A DNA stretch of 5,901 bases. Origin: Chloroflexota bacterium. Lineage in GTDB: Bacteria; Chloroflexota; Dehalococcoidia; Lucifugimonadales; Lucifugimonadaceae. Below are positions 1 through 5,901 of this stretch, piece by piece. The stretch's first letter is position 1; every line of letters begins with the position of its first letter. The DNA is taken from assembly GCA_029262715.1 (NCBI GenBank), contig JAJCYX010000011.1, positions 1 to 5,901 of the forward strand. The letters are read 5' to 3'. Below the pieces are notes generated by a model. It made no database searches. It was not told where the DNA came from and saw only the letters and a list, made by a program, of their open reading frames with translations. A program made the position numbers and the translations under genes.

Positions 1-182
1 CACTTCTCGGCAATGCAGCTATCCTCAGGGTCTGATCTACTAGCTGCCGGAATGGGTACGCATATCTGTCCGTGCGCTATCCTCGAACTACGTTAACAGG
101 GGTACCAGCGTCAGGTCACCTGGCTCTACCGCCCGACCGTCAACTGCCCGTCACTCGTCGCCATACACCACTCCAGCGCATG

Positions 183-683
183 CTATCTTCGGCGTCTGAC
201 TCTTCTGATACGGCGGCGTTTACGTGTCTTTGTCAGTGCGCCATCTTCGATTCGAGTGAACAGGTCCAGCATTCTCTGCACCGTCGAGATCCGCGTCGCG
301 ATCAAATCCTGTGTGCGCTGTACGAACAGTCGTCTTGCCTTCAGGTTTGAGCTGACAGTCTCCAGTCGTTCCTGTTGAAATTCGAAATCCGGTTCATCGC
401 TAAGCTGCTGATCAGATCGCGCATCGAGAGCCAGTGCGTTGGCCCCGGAAGTCATTGCAGAAGAGCCTGAATTGCGGCTCTGAACAGCCTTCGTCAGTGC
501 TGCTTCCCGAGCGGTCAGCGTCATTACCTGGCGGCTTGCGACTTCAACTTCCGCTCTAAGTTTTTCGATCTCGACGAGAATGTCAGACACCTTGTCTGCA
601 AGTTCCGCTACACGCGTAGGAATACCTCGGGCGTTGGTCTCATCGCGCCGAAGTCTAAGCCGGTCTATTCTCGGGTCACGCAA
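183..683 (-). CDS. Hypothetical coiled-coil protein with arginine-rich C-terminal tail
   Basis: I do not recognise a family. The 166-residue product is soluble, with no signal peptide or membrane segment. Residues about 24-68 form a Leu/Val heptad-like helix typical of a coiled coil. A Ser/Gly/Ala/Asp-rich linker follows (about 69-98), then a second long amphipathic helix (about 101-147). The last 15 residues are almost all Arg/Lys with a few Ile/Val (KTRKRRRIRRVRRRR), which could bind nucleic acid or another polyanion; that is inference. The start is TTG at 683-681, the only usual start codon after an in-frame upstream TGA, and a GGAG lies six bases before it. Codon use looks coding-like and no better ORF opposes it. 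It is transcribed away from the histidine kinase gene. It could be a structural or nucleoid-associated small protein. Moderate confidence that it is a gene, none about function. Confidence 0.55.
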   Translation of the reverse strand: MRDPRIDRLRLRRDETNARGIPTRVAELADKVSDILVEIEKLRAEVEVASRQVMTLTAREAALTKAVQSRNSGSSAMTSGANALALDARSDQQLSDEPDFEFQQERLETVSSNLKARRLFVQRTQDLIATRISTVQRMLDLFTRIEDGALTKTRKRRRIRRVRRRR

Positions 684-689
684 ATAGCA

Positions 690-693
690 CTCC
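690..693 (-). promoter_or_regulatory. Shine-Dalgarno GGAG supporting a TTG start
   Basis: On the minus strand GGAG is followed by a six-base spacer (TGCTAT) and the TTG at 683-681. This is the main evidence that the coiled-coil ORF is translated and that TTG is its start. Confidence 0.5.
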
Positions 694-754
694 GAGGCTA
701 CGCTTGCTCAACCGCCTAATACACAGATTTGCGGTTCATCGTCTAAATGCAGGC

Positions 755-769
755 TCAGTTGTGAACTGA
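755..769. promoter_or_regulatory. Operator-like dyad TCAGTT-GTG-AACTGA
   Basis: A perfect inverted repeat with six-base arms around a three-base centre. It sits about 70 bases upstream of the coiled-coil gene start, just upstream of the weak -35 guess. The size and symmetry fit a dimeric regulator site, but a dyad this short can arise by chance and the regulator is unknown. Confidence 0.3.
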
Positions 770-784
770 ATCTACTACCTGATC

Positions 785-838
785 ACTACTGGCCGAACCG
801 GTAAATCCCGCACCTTGATTCGGGCTAATCACAGTAGT
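785..838. other. Possible three-stem RNA or DNA fold
   Basis: An outer helix ACTACTG (785-791) with CAGTAGT (832-838) can enclose two small hairpins. One is GCCG/CGGT around an AAC loop at about 792-802. The other is CCCG (807-810) with CGGG (821-824). Together these would make a three-way junction. No riboswitch or known RNA motif is recognised, and the inner stems are only four base pairs, so this is tentative. Confidence 0.15.
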
Positions 839-982
839 CGTGGTCCAATTTGAACTCATTTCAGACGATTGGCTTGCGTAGTTCCGCAACGTGCTAAGTA
901 GTCACACCGGTGCGGCCCTGCTTCCAACGGGGTCACGATTGCATAACAGGAGCAAATCCTTGTGCTATTTATGCGAAGCCTG

Positions 983-1026
983 GTGATGCCAGCGTGATGC
1001 CCAGGCAACATTCAGGCAATTTCAGC
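983..1026. repeat. 11-bp-phased direct repeats upstream of the kinase gene
   Basis: GTGATGCC occurs at 983-990 and 994-1001. CAGGCAA occurs at 1002-1008 and 1013-1019. Both pairs repeat with an 11-base period, close to one DNA helical turn. The second pair lies within a longer imperfect repeat, GCAACATTCAG then GCAATTTCAGC (1005-1026). The block ends about 70 bases before the TTG start of the histidine kinase and could hold tandem activator sites; that role is inferred. Confidence 0.4.
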
Positions 1027-1096
1027 GCATACCCTCCCTCCTACAACAACCGCCGTCGATGTGGGTTCTAAATTTAAGTAAGCGATTTCCTCTTAT

Positions 1097-3742
1097 TTGG
1101 GATCGAACACAAAAATAGAAGCTAACGAGCAGTCCTGGTTCTGGATTGAAAGCCAGCACGTGCCCCTGGTTGTGTTGCGGTTAGATGATCAAACGATTGC
1201 TGCCGTTAACTCATCTGCATCGACTCTGCTCAAGACCGATGCGACCGAACTTGTTGGTACACCTTCGACCCGGCTTATTCCGGACTACTTGCTGCCAACA
1301 AGAGATACCGTGACCCAGTGGGTCGAAGCGGCCACTGACAACCAGTCGGCCGGAACGACTGTTGACCTTCTGATTGAATCACCAGGTTCAATTCCTTTCA
1401 GACTGGCCGCTCATATCAGGCCAGCTGATGCTGACGGCAAGTTCGTGGTCCTAACACTCGAACAGCCAGCAGACAGGGAGACACTTGAGACCGATCAGAT
1501 GGACGATGTCCTTCTCAGGTTGATGAGTGATATAGGCCGAATCGTAGGTTCGTCGCTTGATCTTGATGCCGTCAGTCAGCGGTTCGCAATCTCGCTGATG
1601 CACGTGGTTCCTGCCGAGCATGTGGCAATCTTGCTGCTGTCTGACGATGGCGAGTCGCTGGAATCGGTCTTTTCGACTGGCTACGCGCCAACCGACAACG
1701 CGTCAAGACTGATTCAAGGCGGGCCGATCTCACGTGCCGTCAATACTCAGTCAGCAGTATTGCTGGATAAACAGGAGATAGAGAGTCTGAAGTCGGCAGG
1801 AGCTACAACCTGGTCATATCTCGATGGCAACCTCCTGACCGCATGCTGCGTGCCGCTTGTAACCAGTGGCAAATGCATCGGCGTGGCTCTGCTGGCTTCG
1901 GCAATTAGCGGAGCGTTCAGCAATGAAGATCTGGAACTTCTCGAAAACGCCAGCAGCCAGGTAGCAGGCGCAATCTCTAACCTGATGCTTCACGAGAAAC
2001 TGGCCGAAGGGGCGCTCGAACGTGATGTACTTGCAAATATCGCCCGTGTGACCAGCGCCGTGATCGATTTTGCAGGTGCCATGCCCGGTATTGCTGCGGA
2101 GATCAAACGCTTCATGCCGATCTCCGAACTGTGCATTCACGAGCCCGACGATGTAACCGGCGATCTTGTCGGTGGATACGTATGGACAGAGTCCGGCGAG
2201 TCGAGGCTCGACCCCACATGCAAAGCTGTGGCTTCCGCTGACAGGCGGGCAATGTTGAACGGGGCTGGCGCGGTATGTTCGACTGTGGAGCTGGCCGAAG
2301 GCGGTAATTCCGCCGCTATTGTGACGGCGCCCATGAAGTTCGGTGGAGAGACAATCGGAACGCTTACGGTCATCTCTTCAGATGAAGAACGTTACGGCGC
2401 TCGCGAAACCGCGTTTGCGAATCTCGTGGCAAGCCAGATCGCCGGAGCAGTCCACACCGCCCGGATCTACCGAAACCAGCAGCGGGAGGCGAACCTCAGA
2501 AGGTCGCTGGCCCAGATCAGCCTGGCAGCCAGCAGGGACCTGACCCCTGACAGCGTGTTTGAACGCATTGCGAACGAGGTTGCCGAGCTCATTGAGTACG
2601 ATCTGTTCGCCATCGCACTCTTGAAGCCGGACCTTTCTGGTGTAAACGTTCGGTACCACATCGGTATCGATGAGGTCCTGACAGCATACGAAGATTCCAC
2701 ACAGAACCCTGAAACCGATTCTGCCAACTGGCGCGACGTTATCGTCAGGTCGGCATCGGCAGAGCCTCGTTTCTCGAAAATTGCGGCGGCTGGGATCAAT
2801 TCGCTTATCGAAGTTTCTCTCGGTGCAAGAGAGAGCGGTGCAACCGGGTATATGTTGATCGGTGCCAGGGCCGAGGCTGCGTTTTCGAAGCAGGAACTCC
2901 GTACGCTGGCACATGTTGCGGCACAGGTGACTCCCGCGATCCAGAACGCAATGGCCCATGAACAGGCGGTTGCTCTTGCAAAGGCGCAGATGTCGGAAGC
3001 ACGCGCAGAGGCGCGTAACCTTGAACTGGAGAAGATCAACGATGCGAAGAGCCAGTTCCTGAGTGTGGTTTCGCACGAGCTGCGCACTCCGCTGACCAGC
3101 ATCATCGCCTATGCCGAATTGCTAGAGCGCAATGTTCGTGGGAACCTGAACGACAAGGAGACTACGCAGGCCAAGATCATCAACAAGAGCGCAATGCATT
3201 TGAAGTTTTTGATCAGCGATCTACTTGATGTCTCTCGTATCGAGTCCGGGAATCTTTCTCTCGAGATGTCAACGTTTGAGATCGGTCACGTAATTGACGA
3301 TGTGGTGGACCAGTTTGAGCCGGTGCTGGCTGAGAAGGAGCAGCAGTTGGACGTCCATGTCGCCCGCGAGAGTATCCAGCTACGTGCAGACCGATCTCGC
3401 ATTGTCCAGATCGTGAGCAACCTGGTGGAAAACGCTTCCAAGTACTCTCCACCGAACACGGCGATCACGGTGAATGTGCATCGACGCGGGAGCGAGGTTC
3501 TGATTGCGGTGACGGACGAGGGCATCGGGATTAGTGCCGAAGACCAGAAGCAGCTTTTCGTTCCATTCTTCAGAGCGAACAGCGATCTGACCAGGACGGA
3601 GCCGGGAACCGGTCTTGGCCTTGCACTTGTGAGGAGCATCGCTGAGCTTCATGCGGGCTCAGTTTCGGTCGAGAGCGAACCAGGCAAGGGCTCCACGTTC
3701 TCGGTAGTGCTCAGAGCAGCTACGGCGGCTCAGGCGGCGTAG
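1097..3742 (+). CDS. Cytosolic PAS-GAF-GAF-GAF sensor histidine kinase
   Basis: The 881-residue protein should sense a signal, autophosphorylate on His and pass the phosphate to a response regulator. Domains in order: PAS-like (about 13-122), three GAF or GAF-like modules (about 140-300, 305-457, 465-620), a helical linker (about 620-650), HisKA (650-718) and HATPase_c (about 765-875). The H box is SHELRTP with H660 as phospho-acceptor. The N box has N775 and N779, G1 is DEGIGI (807-812), the F box is LFVPFF (820-825) and G2 is GTGLGL (837-842), so the enzyme looks active. I see no membrane segment, signal peptide or receiver domain. The start is TTG at 1097, the only usual start between the upstream in-frame TAA (1079) and the PAS domain. 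No clear Shine-Dalgarno precedes it; GTG at 1160 would cut into the PAS. No response regulator is adjacent, so its partner and signal are unknown. Confidence 0.93.
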   Translation: MGSNTKIEANEQSWFWIESQHVPLVVLRLDDQTIAAVNSSASTLLKTDATELVGTPSTRLIPDYLLPTRDTVTQWVEAATDNQSAGTTVDLLIESPGSIPFRLAAHIRPADADGKFVVLTLEQPADRETLETDQMDDVLLRLMSDIGRIVGSSLDLDAVSQRFAISLMHVVPAEHVAILLLSDDGESLESVFSTGYAPTDNASRLIQGGPISRAVNTQSAVLLDKQEIESLKSAGATTWSYLDGNLLTACCVPLVTSGKCIGVALLASAISGAFSNEDLELLENASSQVAGAISNLMLHEKLAEGALERDVLANIARVTSAVIDFAGAMPGIAAEIKRFMPISELCIHEPDDVTGDLVGGYVWTESGESRLDPTCKAVASADRRAMLNGAGAVCSTVELAEGGNSAAIVTAPMKFGGETIGTLTVISSDEERYGARETAFANLVASQIAGAVHTARIYRNQQREANLRRSLAQISLAASRDLTPDSVFERIANEVAELIEYDLFAIALLKPDLSGVNVRYHIGIDEVLTAYEDSTQNPETDSANWRDVIVRSASAEPRFSKIAAAGINSLIEVSLGARESGATGYMLIGARAEAAFSKQELRTLAHVAAQVTPAIQNAMAHEQAVALAKAQMSEARAEARNLELEKINDAKSQFLSVVSHELRTPLTSIIAYAELLERNVRGNLNDKETTQAKIINKSAMHLKFLISDLLDVSRIESGNLSLEMSTFEIGHVIDDVVDQFEPVLAEKEQQLDVHVARESIQLRADRSRIVQIVSNLVENASKYSPPNTAITVNVHRRGSEVLIAVTDEGIGISAEDQKQLFVPFFRANSDLTRTEPGTGLGLALVRSIAELHAGSVSVESEPGKGSTFSVVLRAATAAQAA

Positions 3743-3756
3743 ACGGACCGACTTGT

Positions 3757-3786
3757 GGGGCCTAAGCGGTGGGCTGTGTAGGTCCC
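3757..3786 (+). terminator. Weak hairpin after the kinase gene
   Basis: GGGGCCTA (3757-3764) pairs with TAGGTCCC (3779-3786), eight pairs including one G-U, around a 14-base loop. It lies 15 bases after the kinase stop codon. No run of T follows, so it is at best a poor intrinsic terminator. Confidence 0.2.
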
Positions 3787-3834
3787 GGGCGAGTCTTTGT
3801 CTAAGCAACGCACGCGAATCATGCCCATGCACCG

Positions 3835-3855
3835 GATGCCGAGATGCCGAGATGC
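3835..3855. repeat. Short tandem repeat, 8-bp unit GATGCCGA
   Basis: Two perfect copies of GATGCCGA are followed by a partial third (GATGC). It lies in the gap between the histidine kinase and the tRNA gene. The unit is not a multiple of three and the region shows no coding. It is probably a replication-slippage product. Confidence 0.6.
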
Positions 3856-3932
3856 TGTTGAGAGCACTCTGATGTACCGTCCAAAAGCCGGTAGCCTTCC
3901 AGAACCGTTCCGGTATCCTTAGGAAACAGCGC

Positions 3933-4006
3933 TCCCGGGTCGTTCAATGGTAGGACTGAGGACTTTGAATCCTCCAATCTTGGTTCGAATCCAAGCCCGG
4001 GAACCA
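3933..4006 (+). tRNA. tRNA-Gln (anticodon UUG)
   Basis: A complete 74-base cloverleaf can be drawn. The acceptor stem TCCCGGG (3933-3939) pairs with CCCGGGA (3996-4002). The D stem is GTTC/GGAC with loop AATGGTA. The anticodon stem GAGGA/TCCTC holds the loop CTTTGAA, placing anticodon TTG at 3965-3967, which reads CAA and by wobble CAG. The variable loop is CAAT, and the T arm is CTTGG-TTCGAAT-CCAAG. The discriminator is A and the CCA end is encoded (4004-4006). A TATCCT at 3914-3919 could be its -10 box, with no good -35. It stands alone, convergent with the ABC importer operon. Confidence 0.97.
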
Positions 4007-4091
4007 GTTCAAGAGTGCCTCAGTGCTTGTCCCTCGCTGATGCGCAGGCACCCAATTAGGCATCGGGCTCAAACAAAATCTCGGAAAAAGT

Positions 4092-4124
4092 AAAGGGCCG
4101 TGGCATCTGCAGCCACGGCCCTTT
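4092..4124 (-). terminator. Intrinsic terminator of the ABC importer operon
   Basis: A perfect 13-bp stem (4092-4104 with 4112-4124), GC-rich at its core, closes a seven-base loop. On the minus strand the stem is followed by the T-rich tail TTTACTTTTT, as expected of a Rho-independent terminator. It starts 34 bases after the stop codon of the OppF-like gene. On the plus strand the tail (CATGTCTGATT) is poor in T, so termination of the tRNA transcript there would be weaker. Confidence 0.9.
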
Positions 4125-4158
4125 CATGTCTGATTGACTTCGAGCTGGCTTAGCCGCC

Positions 4159-5289
4159 CTAGACGTCTTGCACCTCTTCGTCCACCGACAGTGCAAGGTC
4201 AATGCCCTGCTCAGTTGCCGATTCGATCGTGCTCCACGGCGTCACCGTGACCCAGTGGTCAGGCTCGATCTCTGTAAGCGGTGGGCGAGTCTTTGCGAAC
4301 TCGTGGTCCGGATCGACCGGTAACGGCGTGCGAGTCATGAACACATCGCCAGGGGGAGGGTCAACCGGGGACACAACCTCACCAGGCAGGATGATCTCTT
4401 CACGGTCAATGTCCGGGTGGGATGGAAGCGCAGCCGAAAGCAGTGCGTTCGTGTACAGGTGAGTCGGTGCGCGGAAAATGCTTTCCGTGTCACCCATCTC
4501 CTGAATAACGCCCAGGTACATCACAGCGGTCCTGTGGCACATGTAGCGAACAGTAGCCAGGTTGTGAGCAACCATCAGGTAGGCAAGTCCGTGCTCTTCC
4601 TGCAGGTCAACCAGCAGGTTCATGATCTGGGCACGAATCGAAACGTCGAGAGCCGAAACAGGCTCATCAAGTGTGATGATCTTGGGGTTGAGTGCGAGTG
4701 CTCGAGCGATGCCGATGCGCTGTCGCTGGCCGCCCGAGAACTCGTGCGGGTAAAGGTTGCCCTGGTAGGAGTTCAGGCCCACCTCAGTCAGAAGCTCACC
4801 GACTCTTGTGCGAATCTGGCCACGCGTCATGGTTGTCGCAATCTCAAGAGGCTCGGCAACGATCGAGTTGACTCTCATCCTGGGGTTGAGAGAGGACCAA
4901 GGGTCCTGGAAAACCGCCTGAATCGAGGTTCGGAAGTCTTTTCGTCCAGCCTTGCTAAGTGTCTTAACGTCCTCACCTTCATAGAAGATTTGACCTTCAG
5001 TTGGCACTTCAAGACCAAGTAAGACCTTCAAGGTTGTGGTCTTGCCACAGCCTGACTCACCAACGAGCCCAATAGTCTTGCCGCGCTCGATGTCGAAGCT
5101 GACATCGTCCACGGCCTTCAGCCAGTGCTTCTGGCCAAAGCCAAGAATCGTGTTTCCAACCTGGAACCACTTCCTGAGATGTCTGACGGAGATAATCGCG
5201 TCAGATGAATTGAGCGTTCCAGGTGCCCATTCGACTCCGAACTTGTTTGTCCCCTCAGAGGTGGACGCCGGCGCTTCAGCTGTTGTCAT
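4159..5289 (-). CDS. Peptide-type ABC importer ATP-binding protein (OppF/DppF-like)
   Basis: One of two ATPases that would power an Opp/Dpp/Nik-class importer at the inner face of the membrane; the substrate cannot be told from this subunit. The 376-residue protein is complete. It has Walker A GESGCGKTT (77-85), Q-loop Q128 (FQDPWSSLNPR), signature FSGGQRQR (184-191), Walker B IITLDEP (204-210), D-loop SALD (212-215) and H-loop H242. The FQDPWSSLNPR and SALDVS stretches are typical of the OppF side. The C-terminal oligopeptide domain (about 290-350) is recognisable but lacks its usual cysteines: GCxFxxRC reads GDVFMTRT (314-321). About 25 further, rather acidic residues follow. The Asp usually after the H-loop His is Asn (AHNL). 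ATG at 5289 has GGAG six bases upstream (5296-5299). It follows the partner ATPase by 48 bases and is the last gene before the terminator. Confidence 0.93.
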   Translation of the reverse strand: MTTAEAPASTSEGTNKFGVEWAPGTLNSSDAIISVRHLRKWFQVGNTILGFGQKHWLKAVDDVSFDIERGKTIGLVGESGCGKTTTLKVLLGLEVPTEGQIFYEGEDVKTLSKAGRKDFRTSIQAVFQDPWSSLNPRMRVNSIVAEPLEIATTMTRGQIRTRVGELLTEVGLNSYQGNLYPHEFSGGQRQRIGIARALALNPKIITLDEPVSALDVSIRAQIMNLLVDLQEEHGLAYLMVAHNLATVRYMCHRTAVMYLGVIQEMGDTESIFRAPTHLYTNALLSAALPSHPDIDREEIILPGEVVSPVDPPPGDVFMTRTPLPVDPDHEFAKTRPPLTEIEPDHWVTVTPWSTIESATEQGIDLALSVDEEVQDV

Positions 5290-5295
5290 CTTTTA

Positions 5296-5299
5296 CTCC
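5296..5299 (-). promoter_or_regulatory. Shine-Dalgarno GGAG for the OppF-like gene
   Basis: On the minus strand GGAG is followed by a six-base spacer (TAAAAG) and the ATG at 5289-5287. It fixes the start and lies in the 48-base gap between the two ATPase genes. Confidence 0.75.
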
Positions 5300-5337
5300 G
5301 TCGAACTTACCGACCAGGTTTGTCGATTCAGATTGAC

Positions 5338-5901
5338 CTATGAACCGGGGCAGCCGTCGCCCTTGTATTCGTCAGCGTATGAAACGAGATGTGCGTACTT
5401 GTGGAACTCTGCGACCGAGCTGTGAGCCAACTGGACCCAGTGCTCCGGCTCGACTTCAACCAGTTCTGGCCGAATCTGCAGGTCCTTGTCCGTGTGAGGG
5501 AGTGGGGACCGTGGTGCAAATGAGTCACCAGGTGGCAGGTTGTAGAGAAGTGGCGGCTGGCCTTCAATCTGTGGCAGCCTTCCCGTCTTCTCCTCAAGCT
5601 TCGGCACTGATGTGATCAGCGCTTTCGTGTACTCGTGAAGCGGGTTGTTGAAGATGGTCCTGACATCGGCCATCTCAACCACTCTGCCGGCGTACATGAC
5701 TGCCACTCGGTCACACATCTTCGCAACGATGCCGAAGTCGTGCGTGATGAAAATGATGCCAACGCCCTCTTCTCGCTGAATCTGGCGGAGCAGGCGCAGG
5801 TAAGCAGCCTGAATCGTGACGTCCAGCGAAGTCGTCGGTTCGTCAGCGATGATCACGGATGGCTTGGAAGATATGCCGATGGCGCCAACGACGCGCTGTC
5901 G
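5338..5901 (-). CDS. Peptide-type ABC importer ATP-binding protein (OppD/DppD-like), N-terminus outside window
   Basis: Partial gene: the reading frame is open to the window edge, and the 187 residues seen are the C-terminal part. Numbered from the edge, it begins inside the signature region (RQRVVGAIGIS, after an expected SGGM). Walker B is VIIADEP (16-22), the D-loop TSLD (24-27) and the H-loop H54 (FITHDF). An internal GTG at 5856 is not the true start, because the conserved signature continues upstream of it. The C-terminal domain keeps the family pattern GQPPLLYNLPPG (114-125), but then reads GDSFAPRS (125-132) where the family usually has GCxFxxRC. The only Cys after the ATPase core is the fourth residue from the end. 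ADEPTTSLDVT and FITHDFGIV fit the OppD/DppD partner. Walker A and the Q-loop lie beyond the edge, so activity cannot be judged. Confidence 0.93.
   Translation of the reverse strand, partial: RQRVVGAIGISSKPSVIIADEPTTSLDVTIQAAYLRLLRQIQREEGVGIIFITHDFGIVAKMCDRVAVMYAGRVVEMADVRTIFNNPLHEYTKALITSVPKLEEKTGRLPQIEGQPPLLYNLPPGDSFAPRSPLPHTDKDLQIRPELVEVEPEHWVQLAHSSVAEFHKYAHLVSYADEYKGDGCPGS

Larger units (their letters stand above)
684..1096. other. Divergent intergenic region, non-coding
   Basis: This 413-base stretch separates two divergently transcribed genes and should carry promoters for both. I see no convincing ORF or tRNA. It contains a 6-bp-arm dyad (755-769), a possible three-stem fold (785-838), an 8-bp palindrome CACCGGTG (905-912) and helically phased direct repeats (983-1026). 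A weak minus-strand promoter can be drawn: TATTAG as -10 at 716-721 and TTAGAC as -35 at 741-746, with a long 19-base spacer. An extended -10-like TGCTATTTA on the plus strand near 963-971 has no good -35. These promoter guesses are weak. Confidence 0.6.

Noticed and set aside
112..122. Palindrome CAGGTCACCTG in the left-hand stretch
   Set aside because: Five-base arms with no neighbouring promoter or gene start; no tail for a terminator of the coiled-coil gene.
72..350. Plus-strand 92-residue ORF
   Set aside because: It overlaps the better coiled-coil gene on the other strand, has irregular composition and no clear Shine-Dalgarno.
1022..1042. Minus-strand Met-Arg-stop mini-ORF behind a strong GGAGGGAGGG
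   Set aside because: Two codons only and no downstream gene on that strand for over 300 bases; the purine run is probably chance.
2378..3105. Long minus-strand ORFs inside the kinase gene
   Set aside because: Cys/Arg/Ser-rich antisense translations of the GAF3-HisKA region; they are shadows of a strongly supported gene.
3933..4006. tRNA gene as a phage or island attachment site
   Set aside because: No integrase and no repeat of the tRNA 3' end is seen in the window; flanking genes look ordinary.
4015..4051. GTGCCT/AGGCAC hairpin after the tRNA
   Set aside because: A six-base stem with a 25-base loop and no T tract is too weak to call a terminator.
4417..5022. Plus-strand ORF of about 200 residues opposite the OppF-like gene
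   Set aside because: It is antisense to conserved ATPase motifs and shows no recognisable domain.

Overview
The window is ordinary bacterial chromosome of moderate GC. It holds two complete protein genes, one probable small protein gene, one truncated gene at the right edge and one tRNA. Several TTG starts, a soluble multi-GAF histidine kinase and a peptide-type ABC importer with a divergent C-terminal tail would fit an environmental lineage such as Chloroflexota (Dehalococcoidia/SAR202-like). That placement is an impression from gene content and style, not something the sequence proves.

Layout: bases 1-182 hold no gene I can support. At 183-683 (minus) is a 166-residue coiled-coil protein with an arginine-rich tail. 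Bases 684-1096 are a divergent non-coding region with several small repeats and dyads. At 1097-3742 (plus) is an 881-residue cytosolic PAS-GAF-GAF-GAF histidine kinase with all catalytic boxes present and no adjacent response regulator. Bases 3743-3932 hold a weak hairpin and a short 8-bp tandem repeat. At 3933-4006 (plus) is a complete tRNA-Gln(UUG) with encoded CCA. At 4092-4124 is a strong hairpin that acts as a terminator for the minus strand.

From 4159 to the right edge run the last two genes of a minus-strand Opp/Dpp-type ABC importer operon. The upstream gene (OppD/DppD-like) is cut by the window edge. The downstream gene (OppF/DppF-like) is complete, begins 48 bases later with a good Shine-Dalgarno sequence, and ends just before the terminator. 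The two ATPases would pair as the motor of one importer. The permeases and the binding protein are not in the window and would be expected beyond the right edge.

The most interesting observation is that both ATPases keep the framework of the C-terminal oligopeptide/dipeptide domain but have lost its conserved cysteines, with the same G-Cys to G-Asp change in each. I do not see a clearly new multi-gene system here.
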